Assembly (NCBI GenBank): GCA_963576725.1
Contig: OY755240.1
Location: 60,636,633-60,700,632, forward strand
Origin: Azorinus chamasolen
Lineage: Eukaryota > Mollusca > Bivalvia > Cardiida > Solecurtidae
Length of the DNA: 64,000 bases
Direction: 5' to 3'
In this document: piece by piece, positions 22,830-33,745 of the stretch
How the letters are laid out: every line of letters begins with the position of its first letter
How positions within the stretch are numbered: the first letter of the stretch is position 1
Notes under the pieces: model-generated
What the model was told of the DNA's origin: nothing
The model's input: only the letters and a program-made list of their open reading frames with translations
Database searches by the model: none
Made by a program: the position numbers and the translations under genes

Positions 22830-23036
22830 CAGTAGAACCTGTCCTTAGCGATCATTCATTTATTGAATATAGGATTGTTATAAACAGATTGTTGCTTAAC
22901 TCAGAACAAAAGTAATTCTGAACGCTCCTATATGAGTTTTTTCTTCAGTACTTTTGACTTGCATTAAGCTACCACCTGCCTACGAGACACATAATTAGAC
23001 CTCATTTTGATGGCCGCTTATGACACGCTCCTACTG
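22830..23036. mobile_element. PM-A3
   Basis: TA flanks; CAGTAGAACCTGTCCTTAGC; apex CTCCTATATGAG. Confidence 0.85.
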
Positions 23037-23052
23037 TATATCTATTAGTATA

Positions 23053-23255
23053 CAGTAGTCTCTCACTATAGGGAGCAAACACTTTGTTAGCATAAGAGTA
23101 TTTCATAGCAGATGGGAGCTAAATACAGGTCAAAGGTAATGCAGAAAACTCCTAGGAGATTCCTGCATAACGTTTGTCCTGCATTAAGCTCTCACCTGTT
23201 GTAAAACTCCGGAATTGGAGATCTTTTGAGTGGTCGTATAAGGGAGACTTTACTG
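23053..23255. mobile_element. PM-A5, distinct terminus
   Basis: TA flanks, but the terminus is CAGTAGTCTCTCACTATAGG and complement. The core is the PM-A type with apex CTCCTAGGAG. Confidence 0.8.
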
Positions 23256-23282
23256 TAATAAGCCATATATCTGTGCTCACCT

Positions 23283-23553
23283 TTAATCCTTTCCTCCATG
23301 AATATTCATGCAAGAAATAATGACGTCATGAACATTAATTAGATTAATTTGTTATAATAGCACATGGACACAATATATTTTGGCCATGGCAGAAACTGTA
23401 GATTCAGATCTATATTATAGCATTAGCAAACAGAGCATTATATCATAAGCAAACTGAGCAGACCCTGATCAGACGGCTCCTATATGAGCAGCCTGATCTG
23501 GGTCTACTCTGTTTGCAAAGGCGTAGAAAGGCGTATATATGGAGTAAAAGAGC
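23283..23553 (+). mobile_element. PM-C with small duplication
   Basis: TTAATCCTTTCCTCCATGAA start with ATGACGTCATG. The segment CAAACAGAGCATTATATCATAAG occurs just before the true core arm, giving a short internal duplication. Confidence 0.85.
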
Positions 23554-23679
23554 ATTGTCTTATTACAGTATGTTAATCCTAATTCAGCCGAAAAGGGTTA
23601 GACTGCTAAAACTCTGAACAGCTGTTCATTCAAGCTTAGAACTGAATATAGGAAACGGATGTACTGGTACTCACAATCA

Positions 23680-23745
23680 ATGTAGACCGAGATCATAGGG
23701 TTTCCTGTAGGATTCCTCTGATCAGGGTCTGTACTGTTTATCTTT
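23680..23745. mobile_element. PM-C-like core remnant
   Basis: AATGTAGACCGAGATCATAG against CTCTGATCAGGGTCTGTACT; apex TTCCTGTAGGAT. Confidence 0.55.
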
Positions 23746-23903
23746 CAAATCTTGCTCGCAAATTGAATGACATTTTTTGTTAAACAATGATGAACTATTC
23801 CACTTTTAATAATCATCATCCAATGGGTTAATTATTACGTACATGTGTGCGTTTGATTACAATGGAGAAGAAAATATTCAACCGCATTTTGTTGTGTGTG
23901 TTT

Positions 23904-24140
23904 TATCCCTTTACTCCGTGAATATTTTTGTAAGAAATAATGACATCAAGAATATTAATTAAGATTAATTATTATAATAGCACAGTAAGTTTTTGGCATG
24001 GCCAAACTATATCTATGTAGAATCATATCTATATAAGTTAATTTGCAAACAGAGTAGATCCGATCAGACGGCTCCTATAGATCTGGGTCTACTCTGTTTG
24101 CAAAGGTGTAGGAAGGAGAATTTACCGAGTAAGTGGTTAA
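23904..24140 (+). mobile_element. PM-C
   Basis: TTATCCCTTTACTCCGTGAA start, AATAATGACATCAAG, shortened core (AGTAGATCCGATCAGACGGC), right end AGTAAGTGGTTAA. Confidence 0.85.
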
Positions 24141-24142
24141 AG

Positions 24143-24627
24143 GGGATGTCCCTACATTTGACGCGTTTCATAAACACTTAAAATATACAAAACTCATTTG
24201 TTTATATGCTGAAAAGTAGTATATCACAAAAAGCACCATCCAATTACAAAATAATGACAAAACATCCATGTGTTTGATATCGCCGATCCCGGTTTTACAC
24301 CCCGATGTTTCAGTTTTATTCGGGTTGAGTTTTAGTTTCGTAACTGTTCGCCCTATTCGCGATTCTCCGACCACTTCCGAGAAAGCTATAACGTAAAAAA
24401 TGGAGGGATCGGATGATCATCGGCAAAACGCGGAAGAATCTACGGAAAAGGCCGATAATATTGTGTTGTAGAACAAAAATTATCAGTTATTGATGAAATC
24501 GGTTTATTTGTATCACATGGGCATTTTTCGATATAAGTTCAAATTGGGAACCTTCATAATAATGATAGAGCATAACAAATACCAAGTTTTATGGTATTAT
24601 TGAAAATATGCGATCATTGTAGGGACC
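24143..24627. mobile_element. PM-I, complete ~485 bp
   Basis: Starts GGATGTCCCTACA and ends TTGTAGGGACC. Non-palindromic interior shared with 35506-37337 and 63371-63935: CTCATTTGTTTATATGCT, GTTTGATATCG, TATTCGGGTTG, TTTTAGTTTCGTAACTGTTC and TTCGATATAAGTTCAAATTG. No transposase. Confidence 0.8.
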
Positions 24628-24772
24628 TCCTCTTTAAACAAAAATGAAGATGAAAAAAATAAAACTTGTGACAGACGGCAAAGTTTGCAGACGACAAAAT
24701 TCGACAGCGTAAGAATTACGTGGAGAGGTTCTACTGTGCATCAAACGGTTCTGGTATCCTAAGACGATGATA

Positions 24773-24976
24773 CAGCAAAACCTCTCTATAACGACCACTA
24801 AATTGTGTTAATTAGTTGGTATTTAGGGCAGGTGGCTGCTTAAAGCAAGGTGAAAGTAAAACAGAACGCTCCTATAGGAGCGTTCTGTTTTACTTTCCCC
24901 TTGCTTTAAGCAAACACCTGCCTTTAATACAAAATACCTGGTGTAATTTAGTGGCCGTTATAGAGAGGTTTTACTG
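24773..24976. mobile_element. PM-A4, complete
   Basis: Apex CTCCTATAGGAG, perfect AAACAGAACG arms, TA flanks. An isolated PM-A right end (GTGGAGAGGTTCTACTGT) precedes it at 24719-24737. Confidence 0.92.
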
Positions 24977-25232
24977 TAGATTAAACGAGTACTTTATTGA
25001 GATAAAGAAGTAGGCGTAACGTATATGATGAACCAAACCACAAAACATACTGACATTATCTAGAATAAACAAATACTAGTTACGCAGTCTTTTTGAATAA
25101 TTGTCGACCATCAATAACTAATAACGTAAAATACAGGCTGGATATACATATTATTGCACACATGCATCAGAACTGGAATGCTGCGGGTATGGCAGACTGG
25201 CTGCTGTGAGGAGTGGGTGCATGTTCACAATA

Positions 25233-25437
25233 CAGTAAAAACCCTCTAAACCGGAATTCTTGTTGAGAATATTTTAGATACATTTAGGCGGGTGACTGCT
25301 TAATGCAGGGTGAAAGTCATGCAGAAAGCTCCTAGAGGAGCTTTCTACATGACCTTTCGCCCTGCATTAAGCTGTCCTCTGTCCCCAAGACAGATGTGTA
25401 TACTAAATTGAACGCCCGGTTTAGAGGGGTTTTCCTG
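25233..25437. mobile_element. PM-A1, complete
   Basis: CAGTAAAAACCCTCTAAACC; apex CTCCTAGAGGAG; right end GGGGTTTTCCTG. Confidence 0.9.
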
Positions 25438-25711
25438 TATATATTTTTAACTTTTTACTTCACGAATATATGTTTATGACATAATTACTGTAAACGAGCA
25501 ATGGACACGTAAGTGTAAGCGGCAAACAAAATATGACAAAAACGATTGGATCTAAATAATAACAAAACAAGACACGTGTCTGGATCAACATACCCGCCTG
25601 TTTTTTCGGCTGTGATGATAATGATACCAGTTAATGTAATTATGTAATTATTAGATCGCATATTTATACATTCCCCAAATCCTATCTCAACACAAGTTCT
25701 AAGAAGACATA

Positions 25712-25916
25712 CAGTAAAACCTCTCTATTACGACCACTAAAACGAGGGCTGATTGATAGAAAGAGAGACAGATGACAGCTTAAAGCAAGGTAAAAGTAAA
25801 ACAAAAAGCTCCTAAAGGAGCTTCCTGTTTTAGGTTCACCTTGCTTTAAGCAGCCACCTACCTTAAACACAAAATAATTAATGTAACTATGTGGTCGTAA
25901 TAGAGAGGTTTTACTG
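25712..25916. mobile_element. PM-A4
   Basis: TA flanks; TAAAGCAAGGTAAAAGTAAA arm; apex CTCCTAAAGGAG. Confidence 0.88.
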
Positions 25917-25957
25917 TATTATTACCATAACACCCACCTTAGTGCTTTGTAATTTAA

Positions 25958-26125
25958 ACATTTTACACGGTAAATATTCGTGTAAGAAATAGTGACGTCA
26001 TATCTATTAGCTGAGGTTTTGAACATGGAACCATTTTACCAATGCAAAAACTGTTACCCCATAAATAAATAGAGCAGGTCCTTATCAAAGGAAAGAAAAT
26101 ACACCAAAAGGCAGGTAAAGGGTTA
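25958..26125 (+). mobile_element. PM-C, degenerate
   Basis: AATATTCGTGTAAGAAATAG and TGACGTCAT are recognisable and the end is GGTAAAGGGTTAA. The palindrome is largely lost. Confidence 0.6.
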
Positions 26126-26250
26126 AACTAAACAAATCGATGGCCAATTTGAACGGCAACTCGTTGACAATACAATCAAAGCCATGAATGCAGTTGGTCA
26201 ATTGTTTCGTTATGACCTTGATAGATATACGTACATGTGTATTGATAATA

Positions 26251-26689
26251 CAGTAGAACATGTCTTAACCCTTTCCTTCATAAATACGCATTTCTACGCC
26301 TCTGTAAAAATCACTAGTTGAAACCATTGTGTTAAATAGAGCATTTGCTCCTATAGGAGCAAATGCTCTATTTATCACAATGGTTTCAAACTACAAAATT
26401 CTTAAAATTCCCTTTTCTCTGATTAATGCTCCTTTTCGGTAGATGTATTCAAAGTGGTTGGATCTAAGAATAGCTTATTAGAGAATGGGCTAAGCAGGTA
26501 TTCATTTATTCAATACAGGAGTATTAAAAAGCAAGTGGTTGCTTAATGCACGGCAAAAGTAATGAAAAAGGCTCCTCTGTGAGCTTTCTGCATGGCTTTC
26601 ACCCTGCATTAAGCAGCCACCTGTCTAAAAGTATCCAATTTTTTCTCTACTAGAATTCCGGTTTAGAGGGGTGTTACTGTTTAGCGTCA
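26251..26689. mobile_element. PM-A split by PM-D in its left terminus
   Basis: CAGTAGAACATGTC, then PM-D, then the interior (ATTCATTTATTCAATACA), core with apex CTCCTCTGTGAG, and right end TTTAGAGGGGTGTTACTG. Left and right halves match different subtypes (A3 and A1). Confidence 0.8.
26265..26493 (-). mobile_element. PM-D inside PM-A
   Basis: Apex CTCCTATAGGAG; perfect arms; left TTAA intact, right mutated to CTAA. Confidence 0.9.
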
Positions 26690-26753
26690 TGTGTCAACAG
26701 TATGATATCATAGTATGGCAGCACTATATCTCACTCAACTAGACACCCGGTCT

Positions 26754-26920
26754 ACAGTAACATCTCGAAAACTCGAAATGGCAAACATATATTATTACAC
26801 GCCTTTAAGACAAATGGAGCTTAATGCAGGATGAAAGTCATACAGAAACTCCTCTTGGAATTGTCCGCATGGCTTTTCCCCATGCACAAACCAGTCACCT
26901 GTTTAAACGTCGTTACTGAT
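26754..26920. mobile_element. PM-A1, degraded
   Basis: CAGTAACATCTCGAAAACTC start, GCTTAATGCAGGATGAAAGT arm, apex CTCCTCTTGGAA; right terminus lost. Confidence 0.65.
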
Positions 26921-26928
26921 ACTTCAAG

Positions 26929-27174
26929 TTAAACCATTTCCTGTTCGATATTCCTGCAAGAAATAATGACGTCATGAATATTTATGAGCTCAACGTTTAA
27001 ATTGTAACCCTTTCAAGGTAAGTTTTGCTATGACGAAAACTGTAGAATCAGATTTATCTGATGCCACAAACAAACAGAGCAGACCCTGATCAGACGGCTC
27101 CAAAAGGAGTCGTCTGATCTGGGTCTACTCTGTTTGCAAATGCGTTAAATGGCGTTTATATGGAGGAAAGGGTT
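26929..27174 (+). mobile_element. PM-C
   Basis: TTAAACCATTTCC start, AATAATGACGTCATGAATAT, full core GCAGACCCTGATCAGACGGC with apex CTCCAAAAGGAG; right end GGAAAGGGTTCA. Confidence 0.87.
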
Positions 27175-27642
27175 CATGAGGCTTAACTGTAACTGAAATG
27201 CACTCAGTGGGACATTGTCCCAAACTCAAGCACACACATACCCTCAAAAGGAAAAATGCGGAAAACAACGGTGGAGAATTATGTCATAGGTTCAGTTATG
27301 GCATAAATTATATCGACTAATTAATGCAATTAATGCGGTCTACAAAGATTTCACATTTAATGGTAGGTCAGGTAGTACAATGACACACAGTCGCGTGGCC
27401 TGGTATCCTGAATATGACTTACATCGTAATCCACAAAGGATAGAAGAAAGAACGTATGCCTAGTGACCTTGAACAGGAACATAAGCAAATATGTAGACCA
27501 AGATCAAAGGGATCCTGTGTGGTGTATTTGCTTCACAAATTATTTTCCAAAATGTCAAATCGGCGAAATGCCTCTTGGAAAAACCTTCCCGGATAATGAC
27601 ATTTTAGAATCATGAAAACAATATTGGACCAGTCCACTAAGA
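27175..27642. other. Unassigned stretch
   Basis: No family recognised; contains short runs such as ACTAATTAATGCAATTAATG only. Confidence 0.45.
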
Positions 27643-27819
27643 AACACAAGTTACATGTATAGGATTACAGGTCAACAGTGTTAGCTAAATGGCAGACTCT
27701 AAACACAGGTTACATGTATAGGATTACAGGTCAACAGTGTTAACTAAATGGCAGACTCTAAACACAGGTTACATGTATAGGATTACAGGTCAACAGTGTT
27801 AGCTAAATGGCAGACTCTC
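27643..27819. repeat. 59-bp tandem repeat, 3 copies
   Basis: TTACATGTATAGGATTACAG starts at 27651, 27710 and 27769. Copies differ at two or three bases, so the triplication is recent. Confidence 0.92.
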
Positions 27820-27859
27820 CCTTCTATATGGAGTTCATTCATCACGCATAATCAGACAA

Positions 27860-28086
27860 TAATCCATTCCCTAATATTGTCGTTTTTTGACGCCTCTGTA
27901 AAAGTCGCATTCTTAAACCATTGTGATAAATAGAGCATTTGCTGCATAGGAGCAAATGCTCTATTTATGACAATGGTTTTAAAACTACACAATTCTGAAA
28001 TGTCCCTTTTTCTACTAAATGCTCCTTTTCGGTAGGTTTATGCAAATAGTTTTGGTCTAAAAGTAGCCTATGAGGGAATGGGTTAA
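27860..28086 (-). mobile_element. PM-D
   Basis: Left TTAA mutated (ATAATCCATTCCC), right GGGAATGGGTTAA; apex CTGCATAGGAG. Confidence 0.87.
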
Positions 28087-28103
28087 CATTTTTACCGTCA
28101 AAT

Positions 28104-28308
28104 ACAGACGAACCTATCTTAAGCGACCATCAAAAAGGATCTAATTATGGGTATGTAAGGCAGGTGAAAGTTTAATACAGATCAAAAGTGATGCAGAAAG
28201 CTCCTATTGGAGCTTTCAGTATTACTCTTGCCCTGCATTGAACAATCGCCTGCATTTTAAGGCTCCTGTGTTCAATAAATGAATGGCCGCTTAAGACATA
28301 TTCTACTG
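28104..28308. mobile_element. PM-A3
   Basis: CAGACGAACCTATCTTAAGC start; apex CTCCTATTGGAG; both TTAA-bearing termini intact and unoccupied. Confidence 0.85.
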
Positions 28309-28379
28309 TAACAGTAGTTGGTCTACGAAGAGAATAGTTTGCTTCAGATCTTAAAGAGGAGTTTTCTTCATTTCTTATT

Positions 28380-28609
28380 TTAACCCATTCCCGCATAGGC
28401 TATTTTTCGATCCAACCTCTTTAATTAAATCTACCAAAAAAGAGTATTTACTAGAGAAAAGGAATTTTTCAGAAATGAGTAGTTTTGAAACCATTGTGAT
28501 AAATAGAACATTTGCTCCTGTGGAGCAAATGCTCTATTTATCACAATGGTTTCACAGAGTGACTTTTACAGAAGTGTCAAAATGCGTCAATATGGGGGAA
28601 TGAGTTCAA
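28380..28609 (+). mobile_element. PM-D
   Basis: TTAACCCATTCCCGCATAGG start; apex CTCCTGTGGAG; right TTAA mutated to TTCAA. Confidence 0.87.
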
Positions 28610-28678
28610 CGATATCTTGTGGCCGAATACAGTTCGGATGCTTATAAACAATTCGCAAACTTTATCACGGATTCGACT

Positions 28679-28712
28679 ATGGCAGCGGCGGCGGAAAGAG
28701 TAAAGTGTGAAT
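28679..28712 (+). CDS. Candidate first coding exon of an unidentified host gene
   Basis: ATG in GACTATGG context opens MAAAAERVKCE, then GTAAGT forms a consensus splice donor at 28713. The segment is locally GC-rich (GCAGCGGCGGCGG) in an otherwise AT-rich, MITE-free 470 bp (28610-29080). Only 34 coding bases, no similarity recognised. The phase (2) fits the acceptor at 35275. Confidence 0.2.
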
Positions 28713-29080
28713 AGTAAGTCGGTTTCACCTGTGCCTAACATTTAGGGTTGTGATTTCTCATTCACTTTCTAATTGACGTATTATTGTAACACTGTTGACA
28801 GCGTCGCAGCTAATTAGTTTTGTGATGAAACTGTTAAGCACACACACAAAATGATATTCGCTGTGTTATACTTATATACTATATACCTTATCTATAGAAG
28901 TCACGATCATTTTCCTCGGTCGCTAGCTGTAATGTTTGTAATGATTTGTTACGCCTAATTTCTGCAGAAGCGTGCATGATATACGTCAATTAAACTCTCT
29001 TTTTTTTTTATCAAGAATCGCTCTGTGTTTCTCTACCTGATCCCTATGTTGCGATCACTATTTATCTTGAAGAGACCATT

Positions 29081-29269
29081 CTGAAGATTTTCTCATCACA
29101 GTGTTCGTCGGAGGTTTACAATAAACGATTCCAGAGAGTGGTCACAAAATAAGGTTTGATGCAGTTTTTGAAGAGACGATTCTAAAGAGTTGTCATATCA
29201 CAAGGTTTAGCAGAGCTTTAGAAAAGAGGTTTCTAAAATGTTGTCACACCACAGGGCTTGCTGGAGGTT
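29081..29269 (+). repeat. Degenerate outer copies of the 51-bp minisatellite
   Basis: Units such as AAGAGACGATTCTAAAGAGT, TGTCATATCACAAGGTTT and AGTGGTCACAAAATAAGG repeat at about 50 bp and match the consensus of the array at 29.8 kb. Two MITEs now separate them from it. Confidence 0.75.
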
Positions 29270-29517
29270 TGACCATTTCCCTTATGTAAGCGCATTTTTA
29301 CGCATCTGCAAACAGAGTAGACCCAGATCAGACGGCCCCTATAGGAACAGTCTGATCAGGGTCTGCTCTGTTTGCTTATGGTATAATATAGATCTGATTC
29401 TACAGCTTCTGCCTGAGCCAAAATGCCCCGTGCTCATATTCCATTATAAAAAATAATCTAATTAATATTCATGACGTCATTATTTCTTACATGAATATAC
29501 AACAGCGAAAAGGTTAA
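29270..29517 (-). mobile_element. PM-C inserted in the minisatellite
   Basis: Starts TTTGACCATTTCCCTTATGT; apex CCCCTATAGGAA; ATGACGTCATTATTTC; ends AGGTTAA, the TTAA shared with the next element. Confidence 0.87.
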
Positions 29518-29763
29518 CCCTTCGCTTGCTAATCGCGTCAATATACCTACCTGTAAATAGTGAAGACCCAGATGAGACAGCTCCTGCAGGAGCTGTCTCA
29601 TCAGGGTCTGCACTATTTACAAGTTGATTGTGCATCCTGTGCACTCCGAAGCAGTGATTGCACAGCGCAATACTTGTACACAGTGAAGATATATGTAATT
29701 ATACAACAGGACATGGGTAAAGAAGGAGAAATGTATTTTAAAATTCAGCAAGCGAAGGGTTAA
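29514..29763 (+). mobile_element. PM-G, complete 250-bp copy
   Basis: TTAACCCTTCGCTTGCTAAT to GCGAAGGGTTAA. Apex CTCCTGCAGGAG. It splits the minisatellite: repeat-like sequence (AGAGACGATTCTACAAAG) resumes at 29766. Confidence 0.92.
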
Positions 29764-30793
29764 AAGAGACGATTCTACAAAGTAGTCACAGCATAATTAT
29801 GGTTTTGCAGCGGTTTAGAAGATGTGATTCTAAAGAGTGGCTACAATATAGGGTTTTGGTGGGGTTTAGAAGATATGATTCTAAAGAGTGGCTACAATAT
29901 AGGGGTTTGGTGGGGTTTAGAAGATGTGACTCTAAAGAGTGGCTACAATATAGGGGTTTGGTGGGGTTTAGAAGATATGATTCTAAAGAGTGGCTACAAT
30001 ATAGGGTTTTGGTGGGGTTTAGAAGATGTGATTCTAAAGAGTGGCTACAATATAGGGGTTTGGTGGGGTTTAGAAGATATGATTCTAAAGAGTGGCTACA
30101 ATATAGGGGTTTGGTGGGGTTTAGAAGATATGATTCTAAAGAGTGGCTACAATATAGGGGTTTGGTGGGGTTTAGAAGATATGATTCTAAAGAGTGGCTA
30201 CAATATAAGGGTTTGGTGGGGTTTAGAAGATATGATTCTAAAGAGTGGCTACAATATAGGGTTTTGGTGGGGTTTAGAAGATGTGACTCTAAAGAGTGGC
30301 TACAATATAGGGGTTTGGTGGGGTTTAGAAGATGTGATTCTAAAGAGTGGCTACAATATAGGGGTTTGGTGGGGTTTAGAAGATGTGACTCTAAAGAGTG
30401 GCTACAATATAGGGGTTTGGTGGGGTTTAGAAGATGTGATTCTAAAGAGTGGCTACAATATAGGGGTTTGGTGGGGTTTAGAAGATATGATTCTAAAGAG
30501 TGACTACAATATAGGGGTTTGGTGGGGTTTAGAAGATGTGACTCTAAAGAGTGGCTACAATATAGGGGTTTGGTGGGGTTTAGAAGATGTGATTCTAAAG
30601 AGTGGCTACAATATAGGGGTTTGGTGGGGTTTAGAAGATATGATTCTAAAGAGTGGCTACAATATAGGGGTTTGGTGGGGTTTAGAAGATGTGACTCTAA
30701 AGAGTGGCTACAATATAGGGGTTTGGTGGGGTTTAGAAGATGTGATTCTAAAGAGTGGCTACAATATAGGGGTTTGGTGGGGTTTAGAAAGGA
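29764..30793 (+). repeat. 51-bp minisatellite, about 19 copies
   Basis: Unit GATTCTAAAGAGTGGCTACA + ATATAGGGGTTTGGTGGGGT + TTAGAAGATGT. 51 is a multiple of 3, so two plus-strand frames stay open (17-residue periods; GYNIGVWWGLED in one). Variant positions (GTGACT, GTGATT, ATGATT) give a three-unit higher order in the distal third. The frames end in unrelated sequence and PM-A1, so I do not call a gene. Confidence 0.95.
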
Positions 30794-30827
30794 TGATAGC
30801 CACCGTCTGCTTTTACAGATACCTATA

Positions 30828-31031
30828 CAGTAAAACCTATCTTAACCGGACGTTAAATTTAGTATAAATATCGGTCTTGGAGACAGGTGACAGCTTAATG
30901 CAGGGTGGAAGTCATGCAGAAAGCTCCAAGAGGAGCTTTCTGCATGACTTTCATCCTGCATTAAGCAGTCACCTGCCCAAAAGTATCTAAATTCTTCTCT
31001 ACTAGAATTCCGGTTAAGAGAGGTTTTACTG
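30828..31031. mobile_element. PM-A1, complete
   Basis: TA flanks; apex CTCCAAGAGGAG; an extra detached right terminus (GAAGAGGTTTTACTGTA) follows at 31062-31078. Confidence 0.9.
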
Positions 31032-31248
31032 TATTTTTCAAAAAGTATCAAATGAATGCATTGAAGAGGTTTTACTGTACAAGTAACAGACGAGAGTAAA
31101 TTGCTACATAGCGGAAGTGACAGAAGTGATGTGTCATTCTCCATTGAGAAATGTGATGTGTTTTCTCCTTTTCATAGTTCCTCGTGAAATAACAAGAGAT
31201 TCCAACAAGGGTTAGTTATCTAAATATATATTCAACAAAAATATTTAA

Positions 31249-31814
31249 GGGTCAGTGGTACTTTTCCCATAGGGTTTATGCAATGACCCTACAACTTTGG
31301 CATCCTATATTTTCCATATACATAAATGAATTTCGACAGGAAGTATTGTCAAAATGTCCAACTACAGATTCCAGTGAGATTGGATTATGCCAAGGTCCTA
31401 TAGGCATCCTTGGAATGAAAAAACGAAAATTGGGAATTTCTGAAATTCGCCAAAAAAATTCGTTTTACTCTTATCTGGAATACCAATAATCCTGTCTTTG
31501 GTATGTCAAACATTTTGGTTAACCTTTCCATGTTCCATTATTTCCAATATTGATATGATTTTCGATTTCCAAAGCAAATAAAACTCCAGTTGAAAATTAT
31601 GCATTTTTTGGTGAAAACCATCGTTTTACTTTTTTTCTCAACGGAGGTGCATAAGATTTCCGCAGATATAATTTTCATCTGCATCCGTTAATTGAAACTC
31701 TAACAATAATTCCTGCAAATTTCGTTGGAATTAAGCGACATTGGTGAAAGCTACGAAGTACCAAAGTTGTGTAGTGAATACATTGAGCCGTATGGGAAAC
31801 TGACCAGTGACCCT
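31249..31814. mobile_element. ~566-bp non-palindromic TTAA element
   Basis: Left end TTAAGGGTCAGTGGTACTTT with CCCATAGGG; right end CCGTATGGGAAACTGACCAG then TGACCCTTTAA. The inverted termini match with a few differences and TTAA flanks both. The interior codes for nothing I recognise; the 68-codon frame at 31283 lies within. Confidence 0.65.
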
Positions 31815-31864
31815 TTAATTATTTTCTTGAGTATGGTGTAAAGCCGACGTCAAACAAAACCATA

Positions 31865-32071
31865 CAGTAAAACCCCTCTAATACGACCACCTAAAAGAGG
31901 TATAAAATTCTGGACGGTAGAGGCAGGTGGTAGCTTAATGCAGGACAAAATTAACGCGGAAAGCTCCTCTAGGAGCTTTCTGTGTTACGTTTGACCTGCA
32001 TTAAGCAACCACCTGCTTATAAAGACAACCATGTTTATTCATTAAGTGGTCGCATTAGAGGTGTTCTACTG
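31865..32071. mobile_element. PM-A2, complete
   Basis: TA flanks; apex CTCCTCTAGGAG; CAGTAAAACCCCTCTAATAC. Confidence 0.9.
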
Positions 32072-32248
32072 TACTTCATTTCATTTGTTTGTATTCCCTG
32101 TCAATGTCATAGGTGAATCTCTTATTACCATGGTAACATGTTTGGATCCAGATGAAACGTCAAGTAACCAGACGGAAACTCGGCCTCTCGTCGGGATCTA
32201 AACTGTTAGATACTATGATTATGCCCTTTGGTTAGTTTGTCCCCAGCT

Positions 32249-32477
32249 TTAACCCTTTCCCTCATAATGACGACTTTTGACGACTCTGTAAAAAGCACTT
32301 TGTGAAACCATTGTGAAAAATAGAGCATTTGCTCCTATAGGAGCAAATGCTCTATTTATCACAATGGTTTCAAACTACAAAATTCTAAAATTTTCCATTT
32401 CTCTAGTTAAAGCTCCTTTTCGGTAGATTTATTCAAAGAGGTTGAGTCTAAAAATAGCCTATGAGGTAATGGGTTAA
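32249..32477 (-). mobile_element. PM-D, complete
   Basis: TTAA on both sides; apex CTCCTATAGGAG. A PM-F trace (GACGAAATTTGCAGACGACA) lies downstream at 32658-32678. Confidence 0.92.
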
Positions 32478-32719
32478 TGTTGGCGATGATTCCGTAGCAT
32501 GCATGTGCAACTTATGGAGGCGAACATTTTTAGGGTGACTTATTAAGGTCAAGGTCATACTTCAAGGTCAAATGTCTTATCTTGGGCAAAGTGTTTCACA
32601 AACACATCTTGTTGAAACATAAACGTAATGAAGAAAATTAGAAAATTGTTGCAGTAGACGAAATTTGCAGACGACAAAACGTACGAAAACGTGTAGTGTA
32701 CACATGGTGTGTATCTGGT

Positions 32720-32960
32720 TTAAATCATTCCCTCCTATTGACGCCTTTTGACGCCTCCGTAAAGGTCACATTTTTAAACGGTTAACCATTGTGATAAATA
32801 GAGTGTTTACTCTATTTCTATTTGCTCCATAGGAGCAAATACTCTATTTATCACAATCGTTTCAAAACTACAAAATGCTTTATCTCTAGTAAATGCTCCT
32901 TTTCGGTAGATTTATTCAAAGAGGTTGGGCCTAAGAAGATAACATGAGGGAATGGGTTAA
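32720..32960 (-). mobile_element. PM-D with arm duplication
   Basis: One arm carries an extra GTGTTTACTCTATTTCTA before TTTGCTCCATAGGAGCAAAT, so the apex region is partly duplicated in inverse. Confidence 0.85.
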
Positions 32961-33186
32961 ATCGTACTAAAGATCGTATAACTGAAAGTATCGCAAGTTA
33001 TAATATACGATAGTCGCATGACGGACGATCGCCATATGTTTGAATTTATGAACATCTCAAAACAGCTATAAAAATGACTATGAACTGTAGCAAAATAATA
33101 GTAAAACGGCACCACGCCATCAAATACGCTCCTATTCACTCTTACTCAGCATAGCCATGAGTATGGCTAATGTGACGTTTAATTTA

Positions 33187-33400
33187 TTAACCTTTAGCCT
33201 GCTATAGGCGGATGAGTGAATACCTATGCAAACAGTTTGGATCCAGATGAGACGCCGAGTAACTCGGTGTCTCATCACGATCCAAACTGTTTAACACTCT
33301 GATTGCATTTTGGAAGACAAATTGATTATGGCTTTAATTTTGAAAATATAGTAGGTGAACAGTTCTGTAAAAATAATTTGCTCAGTAGGCTAAATGTTAA
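33187..33400. mobile_element. PM-F, complete
   Basis: TTAACCTTTAGCCTGCTATA start; AACAGTTTGGATCCAGATGA core; CCGAGTAACTCGG apex; ends CAGTAGGCTAAATGTTAA. Confidence 0.9.
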
Positions 33401-33510
33401 ACCTTAACGTAATAGAGAGGCACGTTTACGCTTATTCAATACGGAGTAGATGCATATAAGACAGCTACTGTAGCAAGTATCTGTTCAGGTTCTCTGTTTG
33501 CTTATGTTTG
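33397..33510 (-). mobile_element. PM-C, degenerate, shares TTAA with PM-F
   Basis: ACGTTTACGCTTATTCAATA, CGGAGTAGATGC and TTCTCTGTTTGCTTATG remain. Confidence 0.55.
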
Positions 33511-33511
33511 C

Positions 33512-33745
33512 TTAACCCATTTCCTCATATTGACGACTTTTGACGACTCTGTAAAAGTCACTTTGTGAAACCATTGTGATAAATAGAGCGTTTGCTCCCA
33601 TAGGATCAAATGCTCTATTTATCACAATGGTTTCAAACTACAAAATTCTAAAAGTTTCCTTTTCCCTAGTTAATGCTCCTTTTCAGTAGATATATTCATT
33701 AAAAGAGGTTGTATCTAAAAAAAAGCCTATGAGGCAATGGGTTAA
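33512..33745 (-). mobile_element. PM-D, complete
   Basis: TTAACCCATTTCCTCATATT to GGCAATGGGTTAA; apex CTCCCATAGGAT. Confidence 0.92.

Noticed and set aside
16449..29763. Recurrent 60-67-codon frame (starts MKTQMRQLLQELSHQG) at three loci as a conserved small protein
   Set aside because: It is the PM-G hairpin core read in one frame; identity comes from the MITE copies.
29799..30867. 234-347-codon repetitive ORFs as a protein gene
   Set aside because: Two overlapping frames stay open only because the 51-bp unit lacks stops; ends are non-coding or MITE sequence and there is no plausible initiation context.
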